Part shown: positions 1 through 9,273 of the stretch, one piece after another | Numbering within the stretch: position 1 is the stretch's first letter | Layout: the number at the start of each line of letters is the position of its first letter | Source: JBKPFU01 sp046728975 | Lineage (GTDB): Bacteria; Actinomycetota; Thermoleophilia; Gaiellales; Gaiellaceae | Direction of reading: 5' to 3' | Assembly (NCBI GenBank): GCA_046728975.1 | Contig: JBKPFU010000017.1 | Span: 1 to 17,769, forward strand | DNA length: 17,769 bases | The notes under the pieces: generated by a model | What the model was told of the DNA's origin: nothing | What the model saw: only the letters and a program-made list of their open reading frames with translations | Database searches by the model: none | Translations under genes and position numbers: made by a program

Positions 1-33
1 CCGGTCGAAAATCAGTCTCGAAAGGAGAAGGGC

Positions 34-342
34 ATGGCCGAAACGATCTTCGGCCGTGCGGCCCGGCCGGTTTACGAGGTTCACGAGCTCACCCGCGGTG
101 AGACCGACCTCGGCCTGCGCTACGCATCCGACAGCCTCGACGCGGCTGTCGAGTTCGCTTTCGCCTACCTGGACGAGCACGATCCCGACCGCTCCGGAGC
201 GGTCAAGGGTCTCGAGGTCCTGAAGGGCGGAGAAAGCGTCTGGTCGTACCGGCACGCAGACGTCGCCGAAGTCGATCTCGTTCGCAAGTGGGGCTTCGAC
301 CCGACGAAGCATTGGCACGGGCCGCCGGCGTACACGAGATAA
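34..342 (+). CDS. Hypothetical protein, 102 aa
   Basis: This is a small soluble-looking protein that I do not recognise. The ATG at 34 follows a good ribosome binding site (AAAGGAG at 21-27, spacing 6), which makes both the start and the gene credible. The protein is acidic in its first two thirds (several Asp/Glu pairs around residues 38-55) and ends in an aromatic stretch with Trp, His and Tyr (residues 84-100, including KHWHGPPAY). There is no signal peptide, membrane segment or cysteine. Third codon positions are almost all G or C, as in its neighbours, so it is coding. It reads in the same direction as the permease that starts 31 bases downstream and could share its transcript. No function is assigned. 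Confidence 0.75.
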   Translation: MAETIFGRAARPVYEVHELTRGETDLGLRYASDSLDAAVEFAFAYLDEHDPDRSGAVKGLEVLKGGESVWSYRHADVAEVDLVRKWGFDPTKHWHGPPAYTR

Positions 343-372
343 CCGTCATGCAGTAGGGCGAGAATCGGGCGC

Positions 373-1287
373 GTGGCGGCCCTCGCGCTGATTCTCGTGA
401 CGGCCGTCTGGGGCGTGACCTTCGTGCAGGTGAAGGACGCGGTGGCGGTCTACCCGCTGTTCGCGTTCATGGCCGTTCGCTTCGCGATCGCGAGCGCCGC
501 GCTGCTGGTGCCGGCCGCCGGCGCCGTGCGCCGAGTCGAGCGCCGTGGCCTTGCGGCGGGCGTCCTGCTCGGAACGCTGCTCGGCGCCGGGTTCGCGCTC
601 CAGACGGCGGGCCTTCAACGCACGACGGTATCGAGCACCGGCTTCATCACCGGCCTGTACGTCGTGTTCACGCCGCTCTTCGCGATGGTCCTCTTCCGCT
701 ATCGGATCGGCGTCGCGGTACGGGCGGGCGTCGCGCTGTCGACGCTCGGGTTGGCTCTTCTGGCGGGAATCCACGCCGGGTCGCCGGGCGGCGACCTGCT
801 CGTTCTTGCGAGCGCGGCGGCGCAGGCGCTCCAGATCGTCTTCGTCGAGCGCTTCACCACGCGCTACGACCCGACCGCGCTCGCGTTCCTGCAGATGGCG
901 ACCGTGGCGGCGGGCTGCACGGTCATCGCGCTCGCGCTGGGTGACCTGGAGGCGCCGCACGGCTGGACGGTCTGGTCGGCGCTCCTCGTAACCGGCGTGT
1001 TCGCGAGCGCGCTCGCCTACTTGATCCAGGCGTGGGCGCAGCGGCGGATCAGCGCGACGCGGATCGCGCTCATCTTCGCGCTCGAGACCGTGTGGGCGGG
1101 GTTCTTCGGCTACCTGCTTGCGGACGACCGGCTCGGCCTGCGGGGCTGGGGCGGCTGCGCGCTGATCCTCGGCGGAATCGTTCTCGCGGAGCCCGCCGCG
1201 GCCGCAGCCCTCAGAGCAGCCATCGACCGTTCTCCTGGACGACGTCGCCGTCGCACAGGAGCCGCCCGCCGGAGCGCAGGTCCTTGA
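373..1287 (+). CDS. EamA/DMT-superfamily permease (RhaT/YdcZ-like drug-metabolite transporter)
   Basis: This is an integral membrane transporter of the drug/metabolite superfamily, 304 aa, close to the usual length of about 300. It shows ten hydrophobic segments arranged as two EamA repeats. The first begins at residue 3 with the typical TAVWGVTFVQVKDA helix; the second begins near residue 135 (GDLLVLASAAAQALQIVFVER) and includes the family-like segment ALIFALETVWAGFFGYLLADD near the end. The substrate cannot be read from sequence; family members export amino acids, metabolites or drugs. The GTG start has no ribosome binding site, but GAGAAT (360-365) lies 7 bases upstream and could be the -10 of a leaderless transcript. 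The last 25 residues are Arg-rich and lie over the 3' end of the convergent aminopeptidase gene, a 77-base antisense overlap, so this tail is probably not functionally constrained. Confidence 0.88.
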   Translation: MAALALILVTAVWGVTFVQVKDAVAVYPLFAFMAVRFAIASAALLVPAAGAVRRVERRGLAAGVLLGTLLGAGFALQTAGLQRTTVSSTGFITGLYVVFTPLFAMVLFRYRIGVAVRAGVALSTLGLALLAGIHAGSPGGDLLVLASAAAQALQIVFVERFTTRYDPTALAFLQMATVAAGCTVIALALGDLEAPHGWTVWSALLVTGVFASALAYLIQAWAQRRISATRIALIFALETVWAGFFGYLLADDRLGLRGWGGCALILGGIVLAEPAAAAALRAAIDRSPGRRRRRTGAARRSAGP

Positions 1288-2296
1288 CCATGTCGCAGTG
1301 GAGGGAGCTTTGGTTTCGACCGCCGAGCGACGGAATGCCTGCGCCGATCGCCAGGTGCACGGTGCCGTCGATCTTCTCGTCGAAGAGCGTGTTCTTCATG
1401 TGCCGCTGGATGCCAGGGTTGCAGCCGATGCCGAGCTCGCCGAGGACGCGCGCGCCGACGTCGCGGTCGAGCGTCTCGAGCAGCATTGCTTCGTTCCTCT
1501 CCGCCGTCGCCTCGACGACTCGCCCGCCGCGGTAGACCATTCGTACGCCGTCGATCTCGCCCGGGTCGAGGAAGACGGGGAACTCGCCGAAGTGCACCTC
1601 CCCCTCGGTCGCGTCCTCGACGGGGCTGTAGTAGACCTCGCCGCCCGGCATGTTGTAGTGGCCGTCGTCGACGGCGCCCTCGCGACCCTCGAGGCTCACC
1701 CGTAAATCGGTTCGGTCGCCCACGATCCGAACCTCGCTCGCCCGGTCGAAGCGCTCCTTGATCCGTTGCATCCGCGCCGCCTCCGCGTCCCAGTCCAGCA
1801 GGCAGGCGCCGTAGAGGAAGTCCTCGAACTCGCGCAGCGACATCCCCGACTCCTGGGCGAGCGCCGGCGTCGGGAATCGGCACGCCACCCACGGGATCTC
1901 GTCGCCGAGCCGCCGGTGCAGGAGCGGCTGGCGCGACTGCGCGAGCAGGGCGCGCCGCTCGGGCGCGACTTCGATGCCGTCCGCCGTGTTCTCGGGCGCG
2001 CCGATGTTCATCCACGCGTCGATCGTCTCCCAGGCATGCAGGTCGGCCGGCGCGGCCTGCGCGAGGAGGTCTTCCGGCGCCTCCGCGCTCCAGATCGTCT
2101 CGAACGGCGCATCCTCCATGCCCGGTCCGCCGAGCCGGACGAGCGGGTAGGCGCCGCGTCGCGCGACCAGGCGGACGACTTCTTCGACCAGCGGGCGGGC
2201 GAGAGGCGAGGAGTTGATCCAGACCTGCCAGCCGCGCTGGACGTCGAGCGAGCGCTCGACGAGGAGCTTCGCGTAGGCGTGAACCCGTGGATCCAC
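1211..2296 (-). CDS. M29-family metallo-aminopeptidase
   Basis: This is a cytoplasmic leucyl-type aminopeptidase of family M29 (AmpS/AmpT/PepS type), 361 aa; the family is usually 360-415. Family motifs are visible in order: PGGEVYYSPVED (residues 217-228), GELGIGCNPGI (286-296), LFDEKIDGTVHLAIG (304-318) and HCDMVKDL (333-340). Likely ligands of the two-metal site are Glu220, Glu287, His314, His333 and Asp335. The enzyme removes N-terminal residues from peptides. The GTG start at 2296 has no ribosome binding site, but the minus strand carries TAGGAT (2309-2304) exactly 7 bases upstream, the pattern of a leaderless transcript. It diverges from dnaK across 100 bases, so HspR bound there could affect both. 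Its 3' end overlaps the convergent permease gene by 77 bases. Confidence 0.93.
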   Translation of the reverse strand: MDPRVHAYAKLLVERSLDVQRGWQVWINSSPLARPLVEEVVRLVARRGAYPLVRLGGPGMEDAPFETIWSAEAPEDLLAQAAPADLHAWETIDAWMNIGAPENTADGIEVAPERRALLAQSRQPLLHRRLGDEIPWVACRFPTPALAQESGMSLREFEDFLYGACLLDWDAEAARMQRIKERFDRASEVRIVGDRTDLRVSLEGREGAVDDGHYNMPGGEVYYSPVEDATEGEVHFGEFPVFLDPGEIDGVRMVYRGGRVVEATAERNEAMLLETLDRDVGARVLGELGIGCNPGIQRHMKNTLFDEKIDGTVHLAIGAGIPSLGGRNQSSLHCDMVKDLRSGGRLLCDGDVVQENGRWLL

Positions 2297-2303
2297 GGCC
2301 GGG

Positions 2304-2309
2304 ATCCTA
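2304..2309 (-). promoter_or_regulatory. Probable -10 element of a leaderless promoter for the M29 aminopeptidase
   Basis: The minus strand reads TAGGAT, 7 bases before the GTG start at 2296, and no Shine-Dalgarno sequence lies between. I see no good -35. The same geometry recurs at several other genes in this window, which is the main support. Confidence 0.5.
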
Positions 2310-2330
2310 CGATTGGCGGTCGGCGAGCTG

Positions 2331-2360
2331 CTTGATACACTCAGGCTTAGATTTTCTCAG
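2331..2360 (+). promoter_or_regulatory. Candidate dnaK promoter and HspR (HAIR-like) operator
   Basis: The region is the AT-richest stretch upstream of dnaK. CTTGATACACTCAGG (2331-2345) resembles the two arms of the HspR operator HAIR (CTTGAGT-N7-ACTCAAG): CTTGATA matches the left arm at 5 of 7 and ACTCAGG matches the right arm at 6 of 7, but the gap is 1 base instead of 7. TAGATT (2348-2353) is a plausible -10, which would place transcription start near 2360 and the operator just upstream of it. TTGATA (2332-2337) is also a good -35 by sequence but has no -10 at the right distance. CTCAG recurs at 2340-2344 and 2356-2360. The hspR gene in the operon makes an operator expected here; the exact site is inferred. 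Confidence 0.4.
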
Positions 2361-2396
2361 CGTAATAATCCGACGGAAACGGAGGAAGTTTCACAG

Positions 2397-4310
2397 ATGG
2401 CTAAGACAATCGGTATCGACCTCGGCACGACCAACTCTGCCATGGCCGTGCTCGAGGGCGGCGAGCCGACCGTCATCCCGAACGCCGAGGGCGGCCGCAC
2501 GACGCCGTCCGTGGTCGCGTTCCCGAACGACGGCCAGCGGCTCGTCGGTGCGCCCGCGAAGCGCCAGCAGGTCACGAACCCGCAGAACACGATCTTCTCG
2601 ATCAAGCGCTTCATGGGCCGGAAGTTCGGCGAGGTATCGGAGGAGATGAAGATCGTCCCGTACGAGGTCGTCCAGGGCCCGAACGGCGACGTCCGCGTGA
2701 AGGCGGCGGGCAAGGACTACGCCCCGCCGGAGATCAGCGCGATGATCCTCCAGAAGCTGAAGGCGGACGCCGAGGCGTACCTCGGCGAGACCGTCACCGA
2801 CGCGGTGATCACGGTTCCCGCCTACTTCAACAACGCCCAGCGCGAGGCGACGAAGGACGCCGGCAAGATCGCGGGCCTCAACGTCCTGCGGATCATCAAC
2901 GAGCCGACCGCGGCCTCACTCGCCTACGGGCTCGACAAGGAGGGCGAGGATCAGACGATCCTCGTGTTCGACCTCGGCGGTGGCACGTTCGACGTGTCGG
3001 TGCTCGAGCTCGGCGAAGGGGTCTTCGAGGTGAAGGCCACGAACGGCGACAACCACCTTGGAGGCGACAACTTCGACAAGGCGATCGTCGACTGGATGGT
3101 CGCCGAGTTCAAGAAGGACCAGGGCATCGACCTGGCCGGCGACAAGATGGCGCTCCAGCGCCTCTACGAGGCGGCCGAGAAGGCGAAAATGGAGCTGTCG
3201 TCCACGATGACGACGCAGATCAACCTCCCCTTCATCACCGCCACGCAGGAGGGCCCGAAGCATCTCGACCTCCAGCTCACGCGCGGGAGGCTCAACGAGC
3301 TGACCGCCGACCTGCTCGAGCGGACGGTCGGTCCGACCAAGCAGGCGCTCGAGGATGCCGGCATCCAGCCCTCTGCGATCGACCACGTCGTCCTCGTCGG
3401 CGGCATGACGCGCATGCCCGCCGTCGTCGACAAGGTCAAGGAGCTGATCGGCAAGGACCCGCACAAGGGCGTGAACCCGGACGAGGTCGTCGCCGTCGGC
3501 GCGGCGATCCAGGCCGGCGTGCTCAAGGGCGAGGTCAAGGACGTCCTGCTCCTGGACGTGACCCCGCTCTCGCTCGGGATCGAGACGAAGGGCGGCGTGT
3601 TCACGAAGCTGATCGAGCGCAACACCACCCTCCCGACCAAGAAATCGGAGGTGTTCTCGACCGCCGAGGACAACCAGCCCTCGGTCGAGGTGCACGTCCT
3701 CCAGGGCGAGTCCGAGATGGCGCTCTACAACAAGACGCTCGGCAAGTTCCAGCTCGTCGGTATCCCGCCGGCGCCGCGCGGCATGCCGCAGATCGAGGTC
3801 ACCTTCGATATCGACGCGGACGGCATCATCCACGTCTCCGCGAAGGACCTCGGGACCGGCAACGAGCAGCGGATCCGGATCGAGGGCGGCTCCGGCCTGA
3901 AGGAGGACGAAGTCCAGCAGATGATCCGCGAGGCCGAGGCCCACGCGGAGGAGGCGCACCGGCTGCGCGAGCTGGCGGACGCCCGCAACCAGGCGGAGAA
4001 CCTCGCCTACCAGACCGAGCGCACGCTCAAGGAGCACCGCGACAAGCTCGAGGAGGCCGACGCCTCGACCATCGAGGGTCGGATCATGGAGCTGCGCGGC
4101 GTCCTGGAGACCGACGACGTGGGCGAGATCCGCGCCAAGACCGAGGCGCTGCAGGAGGCGACGCAGAAGCTCGCCGAGGCCGTGTACGCGCAGGCCGCCG
4201 CGGGTCAGCAGACGACCGCTCAGGGCCCCGGCGACGGCGCCGCTTCTGACGAAGAGGTCGTCGACGCCGAGGACGCCGAGATCGTCGATGAGGAGGCGAA
4301 GACCACCTAG
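2397..4310 (+). CDS. dnaK: Chaperone protein DnaK (Hsp70)
   Basis: This is the ATP-driven Hsp70 chaperone, 637 aa, a normal length. The ATG at 2397 is preceded by GGAGGA (2381-2386) and gives the canonical N-terminus MAKTIGIDLGTTNSAMAVLE; the reading frame is open 84 bases further upstream, but that part has no family similarity. The nucleotide-binding domain occupies about residues 1-365 with phosphate loop IGIDLGTTNS, VFDLGGGTFDVSVLE and adenosine motif VVLVGGMTRMPAV. The interdomain linker DVLLLDVTPLSLG and the beta-sandwich substrate domain follow, then a helical lid with coiled-coil character (about 490-590) and an acidic tail ending EVVDAEDAEIVDEEAKTT, close to the EEVD-like bacterial ending. 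It heads the dnaK-grpE-dnaJ-hspR-clpB operon and is expected to act as co-repressor with HspR. Confidence 0.99.
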   Translation: MAKTIGIDLGTTNSAMAVLEGGEPTVIPNAEGGRTTPSVVAFPNDGQRLVGAPAKRQQVTNPQNTIFSIKRFMGRKFGEVSEEMKIVPYEVVQGPNGDVRVKAAGKDYAPPEISAMILQKLKADAEAYLGETVTDAVITVPAYFNNAQREATKDAGKIAGLNVLRIINEPTAASLAYGLDKEGEDQTILVFDLGGGTFDVSVLELGEGVFEVKATNGDNHLGGDNFDKAIVDWMVAEFKKDQGIDLAGDKMALQRLYEAAEKAKMELSSTMTTQINLPFITATQEGPKHLDLQLTRGRLNELTADLLERTVGPTKQALEDAGIQPSAIDHVVLVGGMTRMPAVVDKVKELIGKDPHKGVNPDEVVAVGAAIQAGVLKGEVKDVLLLDVTPLSLGIETKGGVFTKLIERNTTLPTKKSEVFSTAEDNQPSVEVHVLQGESEMALYNKTLGKFQLVGIPPAPRGMPQIEVTFDIDADGIIHVSAKDLGTGNEQRIRIEGGSGLKEDEVQQMIREAEAHAEEAHRLRELADARNQAENLAYQTERTLKEHRDKLEEADASTIEGRIMELRGVLETDDVGEIRAKTEALQEATQKLAEAVYAQAAAGQQTTAQGPGDGAASDEEVVDAEDAEIVDEEAKTT

Positions 4311-4486
4311 ATGGCGACCCCCCTTCTCGCATCTCGTACCCGCGCACGCGCTGCGGAGCTTCGCCTCGCTGCGTCCTCGGTCGCACCCGTAGCCTCGCGT
4401 CATCCTAGGACGCGTATGCGATTGCGTCCTTGCGACGCTCGCTCCTCGCGCGTCGCGAGCACGATCTGCTCCGAGGAGGGTCGCTG
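4311..4486 (+). other. Structured dnaK-grpE spacer (176 bases)
   Basis: This is the only long gap inside an otherwise tightly packed operon. It carries several inverted repeats: CGCGTC (4396-4401) with GACGCG (4409-4414); GCGACGC (4432-4438) with GCGTCGC (4450-4456); and, competing with the latter, GCTCGC (4437-4442) with GCGAGC (4455-4460). The last two end shortly before the grpE ribosome binding site (GAGGAGGG, 4473-4480). An open frame of 58 codons fills the gap exactly, from an ATG touching the dnaK stop to a TGA overlapping the grpE ATG. Its codons use many A and T third positions and encode Arg/Ala/Ser-rich sequence unlike its neighbours, and it has no properly spaced ribosome binding site. 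I therefore treat it as an RNA-structure or extragenic repeat region and not as a gene. Confidence 0.5.
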
Positions 4487-5020
4487 ATGTCGGACCCGAC
4501 ACGGGATCAACTCGACGACGTCGAGGAGGCGCCCGAGGAGGAGCCGTCGCTCGAGGCACGGCTCGCCGACGCCGAAGCGAAGGCCGAGGAGCACCTCGAC
4601 GACCTGAAGCGGCTCGCGGCCGAGTTCGACAACTACCGCAAGCGGGCGGCGCGTGACCAGCAGCAGCTGGTCGCGCACGCCCACGAGCGGCTGGTCAAGG
4701 AGCTGCTGCCTGTGCTCGACGATCTCGAGCGGGCGCTCGAGGCTGCCGAGCAGCACGAGGAGGCGAAGCTCGAAGAGGGCGTCCGCCTCGTGCACCGCGC
4801 CTTGCAGGCGGCGCTCGAGCGGGAAGGGCTCGCCGAGGTCGAGACCGACGGCAGGTTCGACCCCCATGTCCACGAGGCGCTGCTCTCGCAGCCGTCCGAA
4901 GCCGACGAGGGCTCGGTAATCGAGGTCCTCCAGAAGGGCTACAGGCTCGGCGACCGGGTGCTGCGGCCGGCGCGCGTTGTCGTCGCTGCGCCGAAGGAGA
5001 ACGGTGGCGACCACTCCTAA
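4487..5020 (+). CDS. grpE: GrpE, nucleotide exchange factor for DnaK
   Basis: GrpE releases ADP from DnaK and so resets the chaperone cycle; it works as a dimer. The protein has 177 aa, a usual length. I chose ATG 4487 because GAGGAGGG (4473-4480) lies 6 bases upstream and the N-terminus MSDPTRDQLDDVEEAPEEE is the acidic disordered tail typical of the family; the longer open frame upstream is the structured spacer. Residues 20-60 form the long coiled coil, including the conserved LKRLAAEFDNYRKRAARD. The dimer-forming four-helix part follows (LVKELLPVLDDLERALEAA), and the beta wing contains FDPHVHEALLSQPS and ends with GYRLGDRVLRPARVVVA. The 3' end overlaps dnaJ by 17 bases, so the two are probably translationally coupled. 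Confidence 0.97.
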   Translation: MSDPTRDQLDDVEEAPEEEPSLEARLADAEAKAEEHLDDLKRLAAEFDNYRKRAARDQQQLVAHAHERLVKELLPVLDDLERALEAAEQHEEAKLEEGVRLVHRALQAALEREGLAEVETDGRFDPHVHEALLSQPSEADEGSVIEVLQKGYRLGDRVLRPARVVVAAPKENGGDHS

Positions 5021-6071
5021 GGACCTCTATGGGGTTCTCGGCGTGGCGAAGAACGCCTCGCAGGACGAGATCAAGAAGGCGTACCGGAAGCTCGCGCGCG
5101 AGTACCACCCGGACCGCAACCCCGGCGACGCCGCCGCCGAGGCGCGGTTCAAGGAGGTTCAGGGCGCCTACGACGTCCTGTCCGACCCCGAGAAGCGCAA
5201 GCGCTACGACTCCTTCGGCACTGCCGACGGACGCGGCGGCTTCCAGGGCGGCAACTTCAACTTCGCCGATTTCGACCTCGGCGATTTCGACCTGGGCGAC
5301 ATCTTCGGAGGTATCTTCGGCCGCGGCAGGGGAGCCGGAGCTCGACCGGAGCGCGGGCGCCGCGGGAACGACATCGAGGTCGAGGTCAATCTCTCGTTCG
5401 AGGATTCGCTGCACGGGATCGAGACGAAGATCCCGGTCGAGCTCGAGACCGCCTGCCGCGATTGCGGCGGCTCCGGCGCGCAGCCGGGAACCTCGCCCAT
5501 CGTGTGTCCGGAATGCAAGGGGCGCGGCGTCGTTGCCGAGAGCCAGGGCTTCTTCGCGCTCTCGCAGCCGTGCCCGCGCTGCCGCGGCAACGGAACCGTG
5601 ATCGAGCAGCCGTGCAAAAAGTGCCGCGGCACCGGCCGCGAGCGGCGGACGAAGCGCTACACGGTGAAGATCCCGGCAGGGGTCAAGGACGGCACGCGGA
5701 TCCGGTTGAAGGGCAAGGGCGAGGCCGGGTACGGCGGCGGCGAGGCCGGCGACCTGTACGTAGTCACGCGCGTCGCCGATTCGCCGGTCTACACCCGCAA
5801 GGGCAGCGACCTGGTCGTCGACGTGCCGGTGTCGTTTGCGGACGCGGCGCTCGGCTCGACGGTCGAGGTGCCGACGCCCGAAGGACCGGTCTCGCTGAAG
5901 GTGAAACCGGGCTCGCAGGACGGCAAGCTCCTGCGCATCCGCGGCCGCGGCGCGCCGAAGCTGAAGGGGGGCGGCAAGGGCGACGTCCTCGCGCGCCTGC
6001 GGGTCGAGGTCCCCAAGCGCCTGAACAAGAAGCAGCGCGAGCTGCTGGAAGAGCTGAGGAAGGTCTCGTGA
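5004..6071 (+). CDS. dnaJ: Chaperone protein DnaJ (Hsp40, type I)
   Basis: DnaJ delivers unfolded clients to DnaK and triggers its ATPase. The protein is 355 aa. The start is GTG 5004, inside the grpE end, with GAAGGA at 4993-4998; it gives MATTPKDLYGVLGVAKNAS, the normal beginning of a J domain. The J domain spans residues 1-70 with the essential HPD at 35-37. A Gly/Phe-rich region follows (about 71-115) and contains a tandem DFDLG DFDLG repeat. The zinc domain (about 151-211) has all four motifs: CRDCGGSG, CPECKGRG, CPRCRGNG and CKKCRGTG. The C-terminal client-binding beta domains run to the end. It is a complete type I DnaJ; the CbpA-like form lacks the zinc domain. The stop overlaps the start of the next gene. 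Confidence 0.98.
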   Translation: MATTPKDLYGVLGVAKNASQDEIKKAYRKLAREYHPDRNPGDAAAEARFKEVQGAYDVLSDPEKRKRYDSFGTADGRGGFQGGNFNFADFDLGDFDLGDIFGGIFGRGRGAGARPERGRRGNDIEVEVNLSFEDSLHGIETKIPVELETACRDCGGSGAQPGTSPIVCPECKGRGVVAESQGFFALSQPCPRCRGNGTVIEQPCKKCRGTGRERRTKRYTVKIPAGVKDGTRIRLKGKGEAGYGGGEAGDLYVVTRVADSPVYTRKGSDLVVDVPVSFADAALGSTVEVPTPEGPVSLKVKPGSQDGKLLRIRGRGAPKLKGGGKGDVLARLRVEVPKRLNKKQRELLEELRKVS

Positions 6072-6337
6072 GGAAGGTCGTGAACCACGTGCTGACCTAT
6101 GCGCTCTCGCCGCTCGGGACCGCCCTGAACACCGTCGGGCTGATCGTCGCCCTGATCCTGTTCGGCGCCGACCCCGGCCGGCCGCTGTTCTGGCTCATCG
6201 TCGCGATCTTCCTCGGATCCTCGGCGATGCTCGACTTCCGAACGTACCGCGCCCGTCGGCGGCTCGGCCTCAGCGCGTACGAAGCGACGGAAGCGCTGAC
6301 GAACCACGTCTGGGGCCCGCCGGAGGAACGCAAGTGA
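6068..6337 (+). CDS. Small two-helix membrane protein inside the heat-shock operon, 89 aa
   Basis: I do not recognise a named family. The GTG start at 6068 overlaps the dnaJ TGA (GTGA), and the TGA stop at 6335-6337 overlaps the hspR GTG, so it is embedded in the operon by overlap on both sides; AGGAAGGT around 6071 comes too late to be its binding site, so coupling to dnaJ is likely. Two hydrophobic segments are visible: about residues 19-35 (ALNTVGLIVALILFGAD) and 41-53 (FWLIVAIFLGSSA). They are followed by a basic stretch with RTYRARRRLGLSAYEA and a soluble tail ending GPPEERK. Third positions are strongly G/C, supporting coding. The position suggests a stress-related or membrane-associated role, but nothing in the sequence proves it. 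Confidence 0.8.
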   Translation: MRKVVNHVLTYALSPLGTALNTVGLIVALILFGADPGRPLFWLIVAIFLGSSAMLDFRTYRARRRLGLSAYEATEALTNHVWGPPEERK

Positions 6338-6707
6338 TCGACGAGCGCCCGCGGTACATGATCAGCGTCGCCGCCGAGCTGGTCGGCATGCACCCGCAGA
6401 CGCTGAGGATCTACGAGAACAAGGGTCTCGTGCGGCCGAAGCGGACAGCCGGGAACACCCGGCTCTACTCCGAGGCCGACCTCGAGCGCCTGAAGCTGAT
6501 CCAGCGGCTGACCAACGAGCTCGGGCTCAACCTCGCGGGCGTCGAGGTCGTGATCCGGCTCGAGGACGAGCTGCGCAAGGCGCACACGCGCATCGAGCGG
6601 CTGCAGCGCCAGCTCCGTGAAGAGGTGCAGAACGTGCACCGGCAGTACCGGCGCGACCTCGTCCTCTACGAGCAGCCCACCTATCCCGTACCGACGAGGC
6701 GTCACTG

Positions 6708-6708
<1 letters not shown>
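6334..6708 (+). CDS. hspR: HspR, MerR-family heat-shock repressor
   Basis: HspR represses the dnaK operon and other chaperone genes in actinobacteria by binding HAIR operators, with DnaK as co-repressor. The protein has 124 aa, close to the usual 120-150. The GTG at 6334 has GGAGGA at 6322-6327, 6 bases upstream; ATG 6358 is a weaker alternative. The MerR winged-helix domain spans about residues 8-75: ISVAAELVGMHPQTLRIYENKGLVRP is the helix-turn-helix and first wing, followed by RTAGNTRLYSEADLERL. A coiled coil follows (residues 76-105, DELRKAHTRIERLQRQLREEV), then a short basic tail ending in Arg-Arg-His. No cysteine pair or effector domain is present, which fits HspR better than metal- or drug-sensing MerR proteins. 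The stop overlaps the clpB ATG by one base. Confidence 0.93.
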
Positions 6709-9182
<2,474 letters not shown>

Positions 9183-9200
9183 ACTCTCCGTTGAAGGCGC

Positions 9201-9221
9201 CCGGCCAGGCGGCCTGACCGG
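9201..9221 (+). terminator. Possible terminator hairpin after the heat-shock operon
   Basis: CCGGCCAGG (9201-9209) pairs with CCTGACCGG (9213-9221) across a CGG loop with one mismatch, 18 bases after the clpB stop. There is no T-run behind it, so this would have to be a weak or T-less terminator. Confidence 0.35.
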
Positions 9222-9273
9222 TTAGAGCTCACGGCGCCGGCGTCGCGCACGGGATCACACGGGGGAGGTAGAG

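Noticed and set aside
2313..2396. 28-codon upstream extension of the dnaK frame
   Set aside because: It has no Hsp70 similarity and overlaps the promoter/operator region; the ATG at 2397 has a good binding site and the canonical N-terminus.
4311..4487. 58-codon frame between dnaK and grpE as a gene
   Set aside because: Third positions are rich in A and T, composition is Arg/Ala/Ser low complexity, and no properly placed binding site exists. It is kept only as a structured spacer.
2916..4559. Long minus-strand frame (547 codons) across dnaK
   Set aside because: It is a mirror of the high-GC codon bias of dnaK, with Leu/Arg/Asp/Val-rich sequence and no domain.
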